DNA of 64,000 bases from Rikenellaceae bacterium (lineage in GTDB: Bacteria > Bacteroidota > Bacteroidia > Bacteroidales > Rikenellaceae). Location: assembly GCA_015060075.1 (NCBI GenBank), contig SUZE01000008.1, positions 17,715-81,714 of the forward strand, read 5' to 3'. The position numbers were made by a program, and so were the translations under genes. The notes beneath the pieces are model-generated. The model ran no database searches and was not told where the DNA came from. It saw only the letters and a list, made by a program, of their open reading frames with translations. Of this stretch, positions 47,348-57,095 are shown in pieces (within the stretch, counting starts at the first letter, position 1; each line of letters begins with the position of its first letter).

Positions 47348-48871
47348 ATGTCAAATAATAAGCGCATAGCAAAAAATACGATATTTCTATACATTAGGAT
47401 GCTAGTCCTAATGTTAGTTTCTTTGTATACATCAAGAGTTGTTTTAGCTGCTCTTGGAGTTGAAGATTATGGTATTTATAATGTTGTTGGTGGAATTGTG
47501 GTATTGTTTACATTCATCAACAATGCAATGATAACATCAACGCAGCGATATCTGAATTATGAGCTTGGAAGGAACGATTTACAACAAGCAAAGAAGGTGT
47601 TTTCTGTCAGTTTGAATATTCATATTTTCATAGCACTAATTGTTTTACTCCTTGCTGAAACAGTTGGTTTATGGTTCCTAAACACGACTATCCAGTATCC
47701 TGAATCGAGAGAGTTTGCAGTACACGTCACATATCAACTATCTATTTTAACAACCTGTGTCAAGATTATAAGAGCACCTTACAACGCAGCCATCATTGCC
47801 CACGAAAAAATGTCTTTCTATGCATATTTGAGCATATTTGAAGCAATATTACAATTGGGAATCGTCTTTATGTTGATGTCTTATAGTGCAGATAGATTGA
47901 TACTATATAGCATTTTATTATGTATAGTCGCCCTTATAGTCAATTTGTGTTATTATGCTTATTGTCGAAAGAAATTTGAGATTTGTCATTATGCGTTATA
48001 TAAGGATAAATTATTGTATCGACAATTACTCAGTTTCTCGGGTTGGAGTCTTTTTGGCGGAGTGGCCAATATGGGAGCAAGTCAAGGATTAAATATGCTT
48101 CTCAATGTATTCTTTGGCGTTACCGTCAACGCAGCAATGGGTATAGCCACTCAAGTAAATACCGCCGTATCGAGTTTTGTGAGCAGTTTTCAAACTGCTT
48201 TTAATCCTCAAATTGTCAAATCGTATGCAGCAAGAGACTATGGTTATTTTATAAAACTGATATTATCAACATCTAAATACTCATATTTACTTTTATTCAT
48301 CATTGCGCTTCCTATATATATATGTTGTCCTGAAGTGTTAAACGTTTGGCTCACGGAAGTTCCTGATTATGCAGTGTCGTTTTGTAGGCTGATGTTAATA
48401 TTTGCCTTATTAGATGCTTTGCAGGGGCCATTATGGTATTCGGTGCAAGCAACAGGAAAGATAAAGACATATCAGATTCTGATGTCGTTTATGATTTTAG
48501 CCAACTTACCGATTGCGTATGTGTGTCTAAAGTTAGGATATTCGCCTAATAGTGTACTGGTGGTTAGGTGCATCATAAACCTCGCAACTTTATTTGTAAG
48601 ATTGTGGTATCTGAATAGACTATACAAATTCCCTGTAATGGAATTTGTAAATGGCGTAATCTTCCGAATAGTCCCTATAACGGTAATTGCATACCTGATT
48701 TCATATATTCCAATAGATGCAGACACATCTCTTTTGAAGATTCTTATCGTAGTCGCAATGACTCTTGTTGCCAATATGGTTCTGATACTATCTATTGGAT
48801 TAAATAAAGACGAAAGACTAGTCGTGAAGAGAAAGATTAATCGCTTGTATGAAAAATATAGGAGAGGTTAA
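47348..48871 (+). CDS. Polysaccharide flippase / oligosaccharide repeat-unit translocase (Wzx/MATE-like)
   Basis: Multi-TM; RIAKNTIFLYIRMLVLMLVSLYTSRVVLAALGVEDYGIYNVVGGIVVLFTFIN. Confidence 0.92.
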   Translation: MSNNKRIAKNTIFLYIRMLVLMLVSLYTSRVVLAALGVEDYGIYNVVGGIVVLFTFINNAMITSTQRYLNYELGRNDLQQAKKVFSVSLNIHIFIALIVLLLAETVGLWFLNTTIQYPESREFAVHVTYQLSILTTCVKIIRAPYNAAIIAHEKMSFYAYLSIFEAILQLGIVFMLMSYSADRLILYSILLCIVALIVNLCYYAYCRKKFEICHYALYKDKLLYRQLLSFSGWSLFGGVANMGASQGLNMLLNVFFGVTVNAAMGIATQVNTAVSSFVSSFQTAFNPQIVKSYAARDYGYFIKLILSTSKYSYLLLFIIALPIYICCPEVLNVWLTEVPDYAVSFCRLMLIFALLDALQGPLWYSVQATGKIKTYQILMSFMILANLPIAYVCLKLGYSPNSVLVVRCIINLATLFVRLWYLNRLYKFPVMEFVNGVIFRIVPITVIAYLISYIPIDADTSLLKILIVVAMTLVANMVLILSIGLNKDERLVVKRKINRLYEKYRRG

Positions 48872-48969
48872 AGACTGCTTTGACTGTGGAATATTTGTAC
48901 TCAAATTTGTGCAAAAAGCGCCATTCGAATATTATCAAGTTACCATAAATACATAAATGTCATACAGGA

Positions 48970-50043
48970 ATGAAATCCGTCTCTTTTATCACAATCCATT
49001 TTGGAGCGAATTTTGGCTCAGTACTTCAAACCATTGCCACATATAGGATTTTAAAAAGTTTAAATTGTAATGTAACTTGTATAAATTACATCCAAGATAG
49101 GTGGACATGGAAAGCATATTTTAATGTCAAAAAACCATTTAGATTGGCTAAACGCATTTTGTACTCTCCTATTGAGTTTGCAAATCGTTACATATATCAA
49201 TCTTTTCTAAAAAAACATGTCAAACTAACACCAGAAATATACAAAAAGGACTTTGCGAATAAATGTCCAAAATCAGATGTTTATATTACAGGCAGTGATC
49301 AAGTGTGGAATAGTAAACACAATCAAGGAGTAGACACTATATATTACTACGAGAATATTCAAGCTCCAAAGATTGCTTTTGCCTCTTCTTTCGGTCAAGA
49401 ACAATTATCTGAGAAAGAGTATACTGCTGTAAAAGAACTATTAAGTAATTACGGTCATCTTTCTGTTAGAGAAGAAAGTGGAAAAAGAATAGTGGAAAGT
49501 ATGGGATATTTTGCAGAACACCTACTTGACCCCACATTCCTGCTAAACAAAGAAGAATGGCAGAATTATATGAGCCAACGAAAAATCAAAGAGGATTATC
49601 TGCTCATATATACACCATATAACACAATAGACAAACAGGCAATATTCGATTCCGCATATTCTATTGCACAAGAGAGAAAATTAAAGATAGTTACATTTTC
49701 CTGGAACTTGCAAAAAGAAAAGATGGCTGACTATACCATAACTTTTGCTAATCCTGGGGATTTCCTCTCATTGATGCATTATGCGACATATGTTATAACC
49801 AATTCTTTCCACGGGACAGCATTCTCCATCAATCTAAATAAGCAGTTTAGTGTATTTATGCCATCAGCATTTAGCACTCGAATTAGTAGTATAATAGAAC
49901 TCTGTGGATTGCAGAGCAGAATGGTGTTGGCGCAGTTCTCCATTGAGCAATCTAAAGAAATTATTGATTACACAACAGTGAATAAAGTGTTAGATGCTGA
50001 ACGAGAAAAGAGCATAGAATTTCTTAAACAGGCTTTGTTGTAA
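48970..50043 (+). CDS. Polysaccharide pyruvyl transferase family protein
   Basis: ITIHFGANFGSVLQTIATYRIL, ITGSDQVWNSKHNQGVDTIYYYENI, SLMHYATYVITNSFHGTAFSINLNK. Confidence 0.92.
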   Translation: MKSVSFITIHFGANFGSVLQTIATYRILKSLNCNVTCINYIQDRWTWKAYFNVKKPFRLAKRILYSPIEFANRYIYQSFLKKHVKLTPEIYKKDFANKCPKSDVYITGSDQVWNSKHNQGVDTIYYYENIQAPKIAFASSFGQEQLSEKEYTAVKELLSNYGHLSVREESGKRIVESMGYFAEHLLDPTFLLNKEEWQNYMSQRKIKEDYLLIYTPYNTIDKQAIFDSAYSIAQERKLKIVTFSWNLQKEKMADYTITFANPGDFLSLMHYATYVITNSFHGTAFSINLNKQFSVFMPSAFSTRISSIIELCGLQSRMVLAQFSIEQSKEIIDYTTVNKVLDAEREKSIEFLKQALL

Positions 50044-50044
50044 T

Positions 50045-51217
50045 ATGTACTTTAAGACGTTAGAAAAACAAGATTGTAGCGGGTGTACAGCGTGTGTTAA
50101 TGCTTGCCCCAAACAATGTATTGTTATGAAGCCCGATGACGAGGGTTTCTTCTATCCAGAGATTGATAAATCGGCCTGTATAGAGTGTGGTGTTTGTGAA
50201 AAGGTGTGTCCTTTTGACAAACCCAAATATGAGAATACAGAGATTCAAGATGTATACGCTTGCTATATTAAAGAGGCTAAACAGCGTCAACGAAGTACAT
50301 CTGGCGGCTTATTCTATGCAATAGCAAAATGGGTGATTGAGCATGGCGGTATTGTTTATGGTGCTGCATTCGATGATAATTTTAAATTACGACATATTGG
50401 GGTAGACAATCTTCAAGATTTGGAGCAATTACGAGGCTCTAAATATTTACAAAGTTATTTGGGGGATTGTTACGCAGAGATAAAGGATTATCTAAAAAAC
50501 GGAAGATGGGTATATTTTGTTGGCTGTGGATGCCAGGTTGCTGGGCTCAACGCGTTTCTGCGAAAAAAGTATGATACCCTTATAACCTCTGATTTAGTAT
50601 GTCATGGGGCTCCAAGTCAGTTGATGTTTGATTGGCATTTAGACTATTTGCGTAGAAAAGAAAAAGGAGAAATAACATCTTATACTTTCAGAGACCTCGC
50701 AGGTTGGGGGGTTTGTGAGTCGTATCAATACGACTCACAAACCCGTGGCAAAGGACAAAGAAAGAATCAAACTTATTATCTCAGTCCTTATCTCTATTCC
50801 TTTATGTATGCGTTTACATACCGATATAGCTGTTATAATTGTAAGTTTGCTCAGGTTCCTCGTCAAGGAGATATTACTCTTGCAGATTATTGGGGTGTAG
50901 ATAAGTTCTTCCCAGATTTAGAACGAGCAAAAGGAGTGTCCTTGGTTATTGTAAATACTCGAAAAGGCAGAAATATTTGGGGGGGGGTAGAGCGCTCTAT
51001 TGAATACAGAAAATCTAATATTGTGGATGCTGCCAAGGAGAATGGAAATCTAATTCACAAAACGGCAATGCCTGAAATACGACCTATTTGTTACCACATT
51101 ATTCGTGAAAGAGGGTATGAGGATGTGGCAAAAAAAGAGTTCCGAATTAAGGGATATCGTTTCTATGTGATTAAATGTGTAATAAGAACTATTTTAAACT
51201 ACATTAAGAGGCATTAA
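50045..51217 (+). CDS. Coenzyme F420 hydrogenase/dehydrogenase beta-subunit family protein with 4Fe-4S domains (polysaccharide locus type)
   Basis: CSGCTACVNACPKQCI, CIECGVCEKVCPFDK, GGLFYAIAKWVIEHGGIVYGAAFD, VCHGAPSQLMFDWHL. Confidence 0.93.
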   Translation: MYFKTLEKQDCSGCTACVNACPKQCIVMKPDDEGFFYPEIDKSACIECGVCEKVCPFDKPKYENTEIQDVYACYIKEAKQRQRSTSGGLFYAIAKWVIEHGGIVYGAAFDDNFKLRHIGVDNLQDLEQLRGSKYLQSYLGDCYAEIKDYLKNGRWVYFVGCGCQVAGLNAFLRKKYDTLITSDLVCHGAPSQLMFDWHLDYLRRKEKGEITSYTFRDLAGWGVCESYQYDSQTRGKGQRKNQTYYLSPYLYSFMYAFTYRYSCYNCKFAQVPRQGDITLADYWGVDKFFPDLERAKGVSLVIVNTRKGRNIWGGVERSIEYRKSNIVDAAKENGNLIHKTAMPEIRPICYHIIRERGYEDVAKKEFRIKGYRFYVIKCVIRTILNYIKRH

Positions 51218-51218
51218 T

Positions 51219-52442
51219 ATGTTAACCTATTCTATTAATAGCAAGTGGTATGAGAAATTTGCCGCATTCTATCTTGCGTTTGCATCCATATTGCAGACTT
51301 ATGGATATGGCGGTTTCTTGAATTTTAGCCGTTTGTGTTCTTTCGTACTAATTTTTGTAGTGATATGTGTATGTATGAAAAAGGCAACATTCAGCAAAGT
51401 GCCAACCTCTTTATCAGCATATTTCTATTGGTTATTCTTGGTCTCCGTTTTGTCCTGCACTTCACTTGCCGATGCGATACCATTAGGTCAAATAGAGAAA
51501 TATCTGTTAATCGTAGCAATTTTTAGTTTTGTTAATTATAACAAGTTCTTACCAATATATAAATTTGTATCATATGTTTCTATTGCATACTTGTATATAC
51601 AGCTCATCGTATTTCATCTATCAGGCGTTCATATAACTGGTATTATTGGGTTTCTACCGTTGGATTTAGCTGATGTTATCAGCGTTGAGGATTTCTATGA
51701 CCTGCACACTCGTGAAAATGCTCGTGTTTCATCTTTTTTTTCCGAGCCTGCATTATTTGTCCAATATGTTATACCATTATTTATAATAGAATTGTTTAAT
51801 GCCTCAAAATTCAAAGATTGGATAAAGGTTATTATCGTTTTTATTTCCATTTTAGCGACAGAATCTGGTAATAGCCTCTTCCTTCTATTATTAGTAGGCG
51901 TTTCATACGTAGTATATATTCTACGATACAAAAGCGTAATTTGGCGTATTCTTCTTCCAATTGCAATTATTGGGCTCTTTATAGGCGGACAGGAATATTT
52001 GAAAACTGATTCTGCTGAAAGGTTGTTAGAAAGACAAGACGAATTATCAAATGATATCGAATATACTTCAGGGTTCTTAAGAATCTTTAGAGGTTACTAT
52101 GTCTATGAGGAGTTTACTCCAATAGAGAAAGTTATTGGAGTAAATAATTTAACGATTCTTGATGAAAGAATAAAGACTTGTAAAGCGGCTTTTACATTTA
52201 AAGAAAATGATTATTATGCCAATACATTCCAAAAATTTTTACTTAACACAGGAGCGATAGGAGTTGTTTTCTTTCTTATAATCATGTTTGGGTTAATGAG
52301 GAATAACACTCCTGCTGGAAGAACCATTGCTTTCGTATATTTTGGTTCATCTTTTATTGCAGCATCATACCTTGCACCGATAATGTTTCTATATCTATAC
52401 ATTGCCTATATGGAAAAGAAGTCACTTAATAGAATGCAATAA
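51219..52442 (+). CDS. O-antigen/capsule polymerase-like membrane protein (Wzy-like)
   Basis: About ten TM segments; position in locus; periplasmic-loop pattern FFSEPALFVQYVIPLFIIELFN. Confidence 0.7.
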   Translation: MLTYSINSKWYEKFAAFYLAFASILQTYGYGGFLNFSRLCSFVLIFVVICVCMKKATFSKVPTSLSAYFYWLFLVSVLSCTSLADAIPLGQIEKYLLIVAIFSFVNYNKFLPIYKFVSYVSIAYLYIQLIVFHLSGVHITGIIGFLPLDLADVISVEDFYDLHTRENARVSSFFSEPALFVQYVIPLFIIELFNASKFKDWIKVIIVFISILATESGNSLFLLLLVGVSYVVYILRYKSVIWRILLPIAIIGLFIGGQEYLKTDSAERLLERQDELSNDIEYTSGFLRIFRGYYVYEEFTPIEKVIGVNNLTILDERIKTCKAAFTFKENDYYANTFQKFLLNTGAIGVVFFLIIMFGLMRNNTPAGRTIAFVYFGSSFIAASYLAPIMFLYLYIAYMEKKSLNRMQ

Positions 52443-52453
52443 TATATATCACT

Positions 52454-53602
52454 ATGAAAAAAGTAATGCTCGTCTTCGGCACTCGTCCTGAAGCAATAAA
52501 GATGGCTCCGTTAGTTAAGGAGTTCCAAAAATATCCTAACGATTTCAAGACGATAGTATGTGTAACCGGTCAGCATCGCGAGATGCTTGACCAAGTATTG
52601 AGCCTGTTCGAAATTACTCCCGATTATGACCTTAATATCATGAAACAAGGTCAAGACCTGTATGATGTTACGGCTCGTGTCTTGGTGGGTATGCGTGATG
52701 TATTGAAGGAGGCGCAACCTGATGTGGTTTTGGTTCACGGTGATACTACAACTTCGACTGCTGCTGCGCTGGCTGCCTTCTATCAGCAGATTCCGGTAGG
52801 ACATGTTGAGGCGGGATTGCGCACTCACAACATTTATAGCCCATGGCCTGAGGAGATGAATCGTCTGATTACCGGCCGTATTGCAACATATCATTTTTCG
52901 CCTACGCCACTTAGTAAAGAGAATCTGTTGAAGGAGAGTGTTGCTGAAAGTGCGATTACGGTTACGGGTAATACCGTTATTGATGCACTCTATATGGTTG
53001 TTGATAAAATCAAAAAGGACTCTGCGCTATCAGACGAGTTGGCAACCTTGTTAAAGAATGCAGGATATGACACCGCACGTTTGGCTAATGGTAAGAAGTT
53101 GGTGTTAATTACGGGTCATCGCCGAGAGAATTTCGGAGATGGTTTTATCAATATGTGTACAGCTATTAAAGACTTGACACAGAAGTATCCGGATGTTGAT
53201 TTTGTCTATCCAATGCACCTCAATCCTAATGTACGCAAGCCTATTCATGAGGTGTTTGGAGAGGATTTGACAAATTTGGGTAATATGTTTTTCATTGAGC
53301 CATTAGAGTATCTGAGTTTCGTCTATCTGATGGAAAAATCGACCATTGTTCTGACCGATAGTGGTGGTATTCAAGAGGAGGCTCCTGGTCTTGGCAAGCC
53401 TGTGTTGGTTATGCGTGATACAACCGAACGCCCTGAGGCTTTGGCGGCTGGTACTGTAAAATTAGTGGGTACAAGTTACGATAAGATTGTGACAGAGGTC
53501 TCTTGCTTGCTTGATGATTCTGCATATTATGATACAATGAGTAAGGCCGTAAACCCTTATGGTGACGGTTTGGCATGTGGTAGAATAGTAGAAATACTCT
53601 AA
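52454..53602 (+). CDS. wecB: UDP-N-acetylglucosamine 2-epimerase (non-hydrolyzing)
   Basis: LVFGTRPEAIKMAPLVKEFQ, VHGDTTTSTAAALAAFYQQIPVGHVEAGLRTHN, TDSGGIQEEAPGLGKPVLVMRDTTERPEA. Confidence 0.96.
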   Translation: MKKVMLVFGTRPEAIKMAPLVKEFQKYPNDFKTIVCVTGQHREMLDQVLSLFEITPDYDLNIMKQGQDLYDVTARVLVGMRDVLKEAQPDVVLVHGDTTTSTAAALAAFYQQIPVGHVEAGLRTHNIYSPWPEEMNRLITGRIATYHFSPTPLSKENLLKESVAESAITVTGNTVIDALYMVVDKIKKDSALSDELATLLKNAGYDTARLANGKKLVLITGHRRENFGDGFINMCTAIKDLTQKYPDVDFVYPMHLNPNVRKPIHEVFGEDLTNLGNMFFIEPLEYLSFVYLMEKSTIVLTDSGGIQEEAPGLGKPVLVMRDTTERPEALAAGTVKLVGTSYDKIVTEVSCLLDDSAYYDTMSKAVNPYGDGLACGRIVEIL

Positions 53603-53612
53603 TAATTATCTG

Positions 53613-54614
53613 ATGAAAAAAGCATATTTGTATTGCGACAAGCGCTCGTTAAATGATGCAACAATCTTCTATGTAGATTTAGTAAATGATTGTTTGCGCG
53701 TTAAGGGATATGATGTTTTCACTGTACATCAGTTAAACGAAATTAAAAAACCAAATCTAATCTTTACTATCACAAATTACTACTTTGTAAAAGCAAAGGT
53801 AAGATTCCCATTTACAAAGACTATAAATTGGTCACAGGGAGTAGAATTTGAGGAAGTAAAGATGACTCGAGCATATTGGAAAAGATTTCCTTTCTGGCTA
53901 TTTGAGCAACTCACAATATGGTTATCCGACATGCATCTTTTTGTATCTGATAAGATGTGCGAGTACTATCGTAACCATTTTTCATATAGAGGCAATGAAC
54001 ATGTTATTATGCCTTGTTATAATCTTCCCTTGGGAGAATTTTTGTCAGTAGAACGCTACGCTTCGCCATCGTTTGTTTATGCCGGTGGTGTAAGTAAATG
54101 GCAAGGAATAGATACTATTCTTGACACATATGCCAATATTGAGGCGCAGATTCCAACATCCTCCTTAACAATGTATTGCAAAGAAGAGGATTACATTTAC
54201 AGTGAGGCACGGAAACGCAATATTAACAATATTAAAGTTAAATATGTTCCATTGGATGAGCTGCAAAGTGAACTATGTCAATACAAGTATGGTTTTATTC
54301 TAAGAGAGAAGAATTGGGTCAATTATGTTGCAACACCCACTAAAATGAATTCTTACCTAGCAGCATATCTAATACCAATTTTTAGTGATGGTGTTGATGA
54401 TTTCTCTTTGAATATAAGTCTTGGTGATTTTACAATTATGGCCAAGACGCCGTTGAATCCTAACACTATAGCTGAACAAATAGTATCATTCGAGAAAGGG
54501 AAACATTGTTATGAAGATTATAAAGGCATAGTTGAGCGTGTTTTCAGTCATCACTATAATGATGAACATTATAAGTGTCAAATATTGAAAAAATTATCAG
54601 AGTTAAATATGTGA
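53613..54614 (+). CDS. Glycosyltransferase-like protein
   Basis: FVYAGGVSKWQGIDTILDTYANIEAQIP...YVPLDELQSELCQYKYGFILREKNWVNYVATPTKMNSYLAA. Confidence 0.75.
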   Translation: MKKAYLYCDKRSLNDATIFYVDLVNDCLRVKGYDVFTVHQLNEIKKPNLIFTITNYYFVKAKVRFPFTKTINWSQGVEFEEVKMTRAYWKRFPFWLFEQLTIWLSDMHLFVSDKMCEYYRNHFSYRGNEHVIMPCYNLPLGEFLSVERYASPSFVYAGGVSKWQGIDTILDTYANIEAQIPTSSLTMYCKEEDYIYSEARKRNINNIKVKYVPLDELQSELCQYKYGFILREKNWVNYVATPTKMNSYLAAYLIPIFSDGVDDFSLNISLGDFTIMAKTPLNPNTIAEQIVSFEKGKHCYEDYKGIVERVFSHHYNDEHYKCQILKKLSELNM

Positions 54615-54666
54615 TTTCCTGTCTATTCTAATTTATTGGAATAGTACGGATTGTGTAGAAACAAGT

Positions 54667-56100
54667 TTGAATGAGATGACTTTTCAATCTATCGAATACC
54701 TAATATTCTTTCCTATAGTATTCTTACTATATTGGATTGTCGGCAATAAAAACAAGATGATACAAAATAGCATTCTTGTTATTGCAAGTTTAATCTTTTA
54801 TGGTTGGTGGGATTGGCGTTTCTTGAGTTTGCTGCTATTCACTGCGTTTTCCACTTTTGTCGCAGGATTGTTGATGGGAAATAAATCGCTATCAAACAAT
54901 AAACGCAGACTAATATCAGTAATATCGATTCTCTTAAACCTTGGCATTCTATTCATATATAAATACTTTAATTTTTTCATTGAGTCATTTGTAGATTTGT
55001 CAGCGGTATTTGGGATAACAATTACCGCTTCTACTCTAAAAATTATCTTGCCGGTCGGTATAAGTTTTTATACTTTCTCGGCATTAAGTTATAGTATTGA
55101 TGTATATCAGAGAAAAATATATCCGACCAAGGATATAATAGCCTACCTGGCATATGTCACATTTTTCCCAAGTATATTAAGTGGTCCAATCAATAGAGCC
55201 GACAAGTAGTTGCCACAATACTTCGAGTCACGCAGTTTTAACTATAATGTGGCTATAATGGGCTGTGTATCAATTTTGTGGGGCGGGCTAATGAAATTGT
55301 GTTTGGCAGATAGATTGGGCATCTATGTAGATGCTGTATATGCCAACATTGCACAACATAATGGAACGACATTGTTATTTGCCTCTATTCTATATACAAT
55401 TCAAATATATGCAGATTTTGCGGGATATTCTTTAATGGCCATTGGTTGTGGCAAACTATTAGGCATTCACTTACAAACAAACTTTATACGCCCATACTTT
55501 GCTACAACAGTCACTGAATTTTGGAGAAGATGGCATATATCACTGACAACTTGGTTCCGAGATTATATATACTTCCCATTGGGAGGAAATAGATGCAGTA
55601 AACCTCGCTGGATATTAAACACATTAATTGTATTTACGGTATCGGGATTATGGCATGGAGCTGCGTATGCTTTTTTGCTTTGGGGTGTGCTCCATGGTCT
55701 TGGGATGATTGCCGAAAGGCTATTGTACGGTAATAGGTTGAAACAACTATCAAATAAATTCTCCCTTTCAAGCATTATTCGATGGGGTGTAACATTTATG
55801 TTCGTTAACATTGCTTGGATACCATTTAGGGTTAATGATTTAAATGATGTTAAGGTTATTATTGGCAAAATATTTACAGACCCTGGCTCGATATTCATAG
55901 ATGCCAATACCCTTTTAATGGGAATGATAGCTTTTGTAATAGTTTTCATACATGACTTCATTGAGGAAAAAAGAGACAAAGACCCTCTTTTACTCTCCAA
56001 GTATAGGGTTGTCAGATATGCATCTGCTGTACTGATTGTATGCTATATTCTTGCATTTGGAGTGCTTAATGGTGGCTCATTCATCTATTTTCAATTCTAA
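54667..56100 (+). pseudogene. MBOAT-family O-acyltransferase (AlgI-like), split by an in-frame TAG at 55207-55209
   Basis: ORFs 54667-55209 and 55210-56100 are in the same frame; GPINRADK*LPQYFESRSFNYN... WRRWHISLTTWFRDYIYFPLGGNR. Confidence 0.88.
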
Positions 56101-56105
56101 TAATC

Positions 56106-57023
56106 ATGCACAAGGGTATTCTAAAATTTTGCCGTTCTGTATTAATAGTTGTTGCATTAGTTACAATAGTAGATGTCGCAGTTGGGTATCTAATGGATTG
56201 GATGATGCCTCGAACAGGAAATAAGGGTGATTTATGTTTAACGAATTTAGGTGTAAATGTTATAGAAACTCCAATTGTTATTGTTGGAAGTTCCAGAGCG
56301 TCTCATCACTATGACCCTAGAATTTTTGCGGATAGTCTTGGCAAGGCCACATATAATGTTGGAACTGATGGTTGTTTCTTTACTCACAATTGTTGTGTTA
56401 TAAATTCCATTTTAGAAAGGTATTCTCCAGAACTTATAATATGGGAGTTTGAGCCATCATACCTGTTAGAGCATAGTGCAGATGATATCACTTCGATGTA
56501 TCTATATTACAACAAAAGAGATTATATCACCAAAACCCTCAATGACGTATTGCCTAGAAGTGAAGTTATAAAATTAAACAGCAATATATATCGCTATAAT
56601 TCAAAATTCATTCGAGTTCTTACTAGATATTTACAAAATAATGATACTCCAGATGAACACAGCGGATATGAACCATCAGCCCCCAAAAGTCTTAAAGAGC
56701 CGTTAAGTCTTGTCGAGGAGAAGTTGAGTTCTACATCAGTTATTGATAGTAGTAAATTGTATCGTTTCAAGGAGACTATTGAAAATGCGAAAACCAAAGG
56801 GTGCAAAATAGTATTAGTTAACTCGCCGAAATACGCTATTGACACTAATGTGTATATGACAGATACGGTTACAAATCTTTGCCAAGAGCAAGGAGTCTCA
56901 TTTATGGACTGCTCGCAATTGTATATAAATCACCCTGAATATTTTAACGATCCCTCCCATTTGAATGCCATTGGAGCGGATATATATACAAAACATATAG
57001 CATCAATACTCCAAAGTAATTAA
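56106..57023 (+). CDS. SGNH/DltD-like hypothetical protein, probable partner of the MBOAT
   Basis: N-terminal TM; PIVIVGSSRASHHYDPRIF (GSSR Ser motif); terminal DPSHLNAIGADIYTKHI (DxxH-like). Confidence 0.7.
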   Translation: MHKGILKFCRSVLIVVALVTIVDVAVGYLMDWMMPRTGNKGDLCLTNLGVNVIETPIVIVGSSRASHHYDPRIFADSLGKATYNVGTDGCFFTHNCCVINSILERYSPELIIWEFEPSYLLEHSADDITSMYLYYNKRDYITKTLNDVLPRSEVIKLNSNIYRYNSKFIRVLTRYLQNNDTPDEHSGYEPSAPKSLKEPLSLVEEKLSSTSVIDSSKLYRFKETIENAKTKGCKIVLVNSPKYAIDTNVYMTDTVTNLCQEQGVSFMDCSQLYINHPEYFNDPSHLNAIGADIYTKHIASILQSN

Positions 57024-57095
57024 TAATGCCATTGATTTCCCCAATAATAGTTACATGTTTGAATATTTTGTTGATACATCTATTTTATAGCGGTT

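Noticed and set aside
51734-51741. T8 tract in the Wzy-like gene as a phase-variable tract
   Set aside because: T-runs of this size are common in AT-rich genes; weak compared with the G9 tracts.
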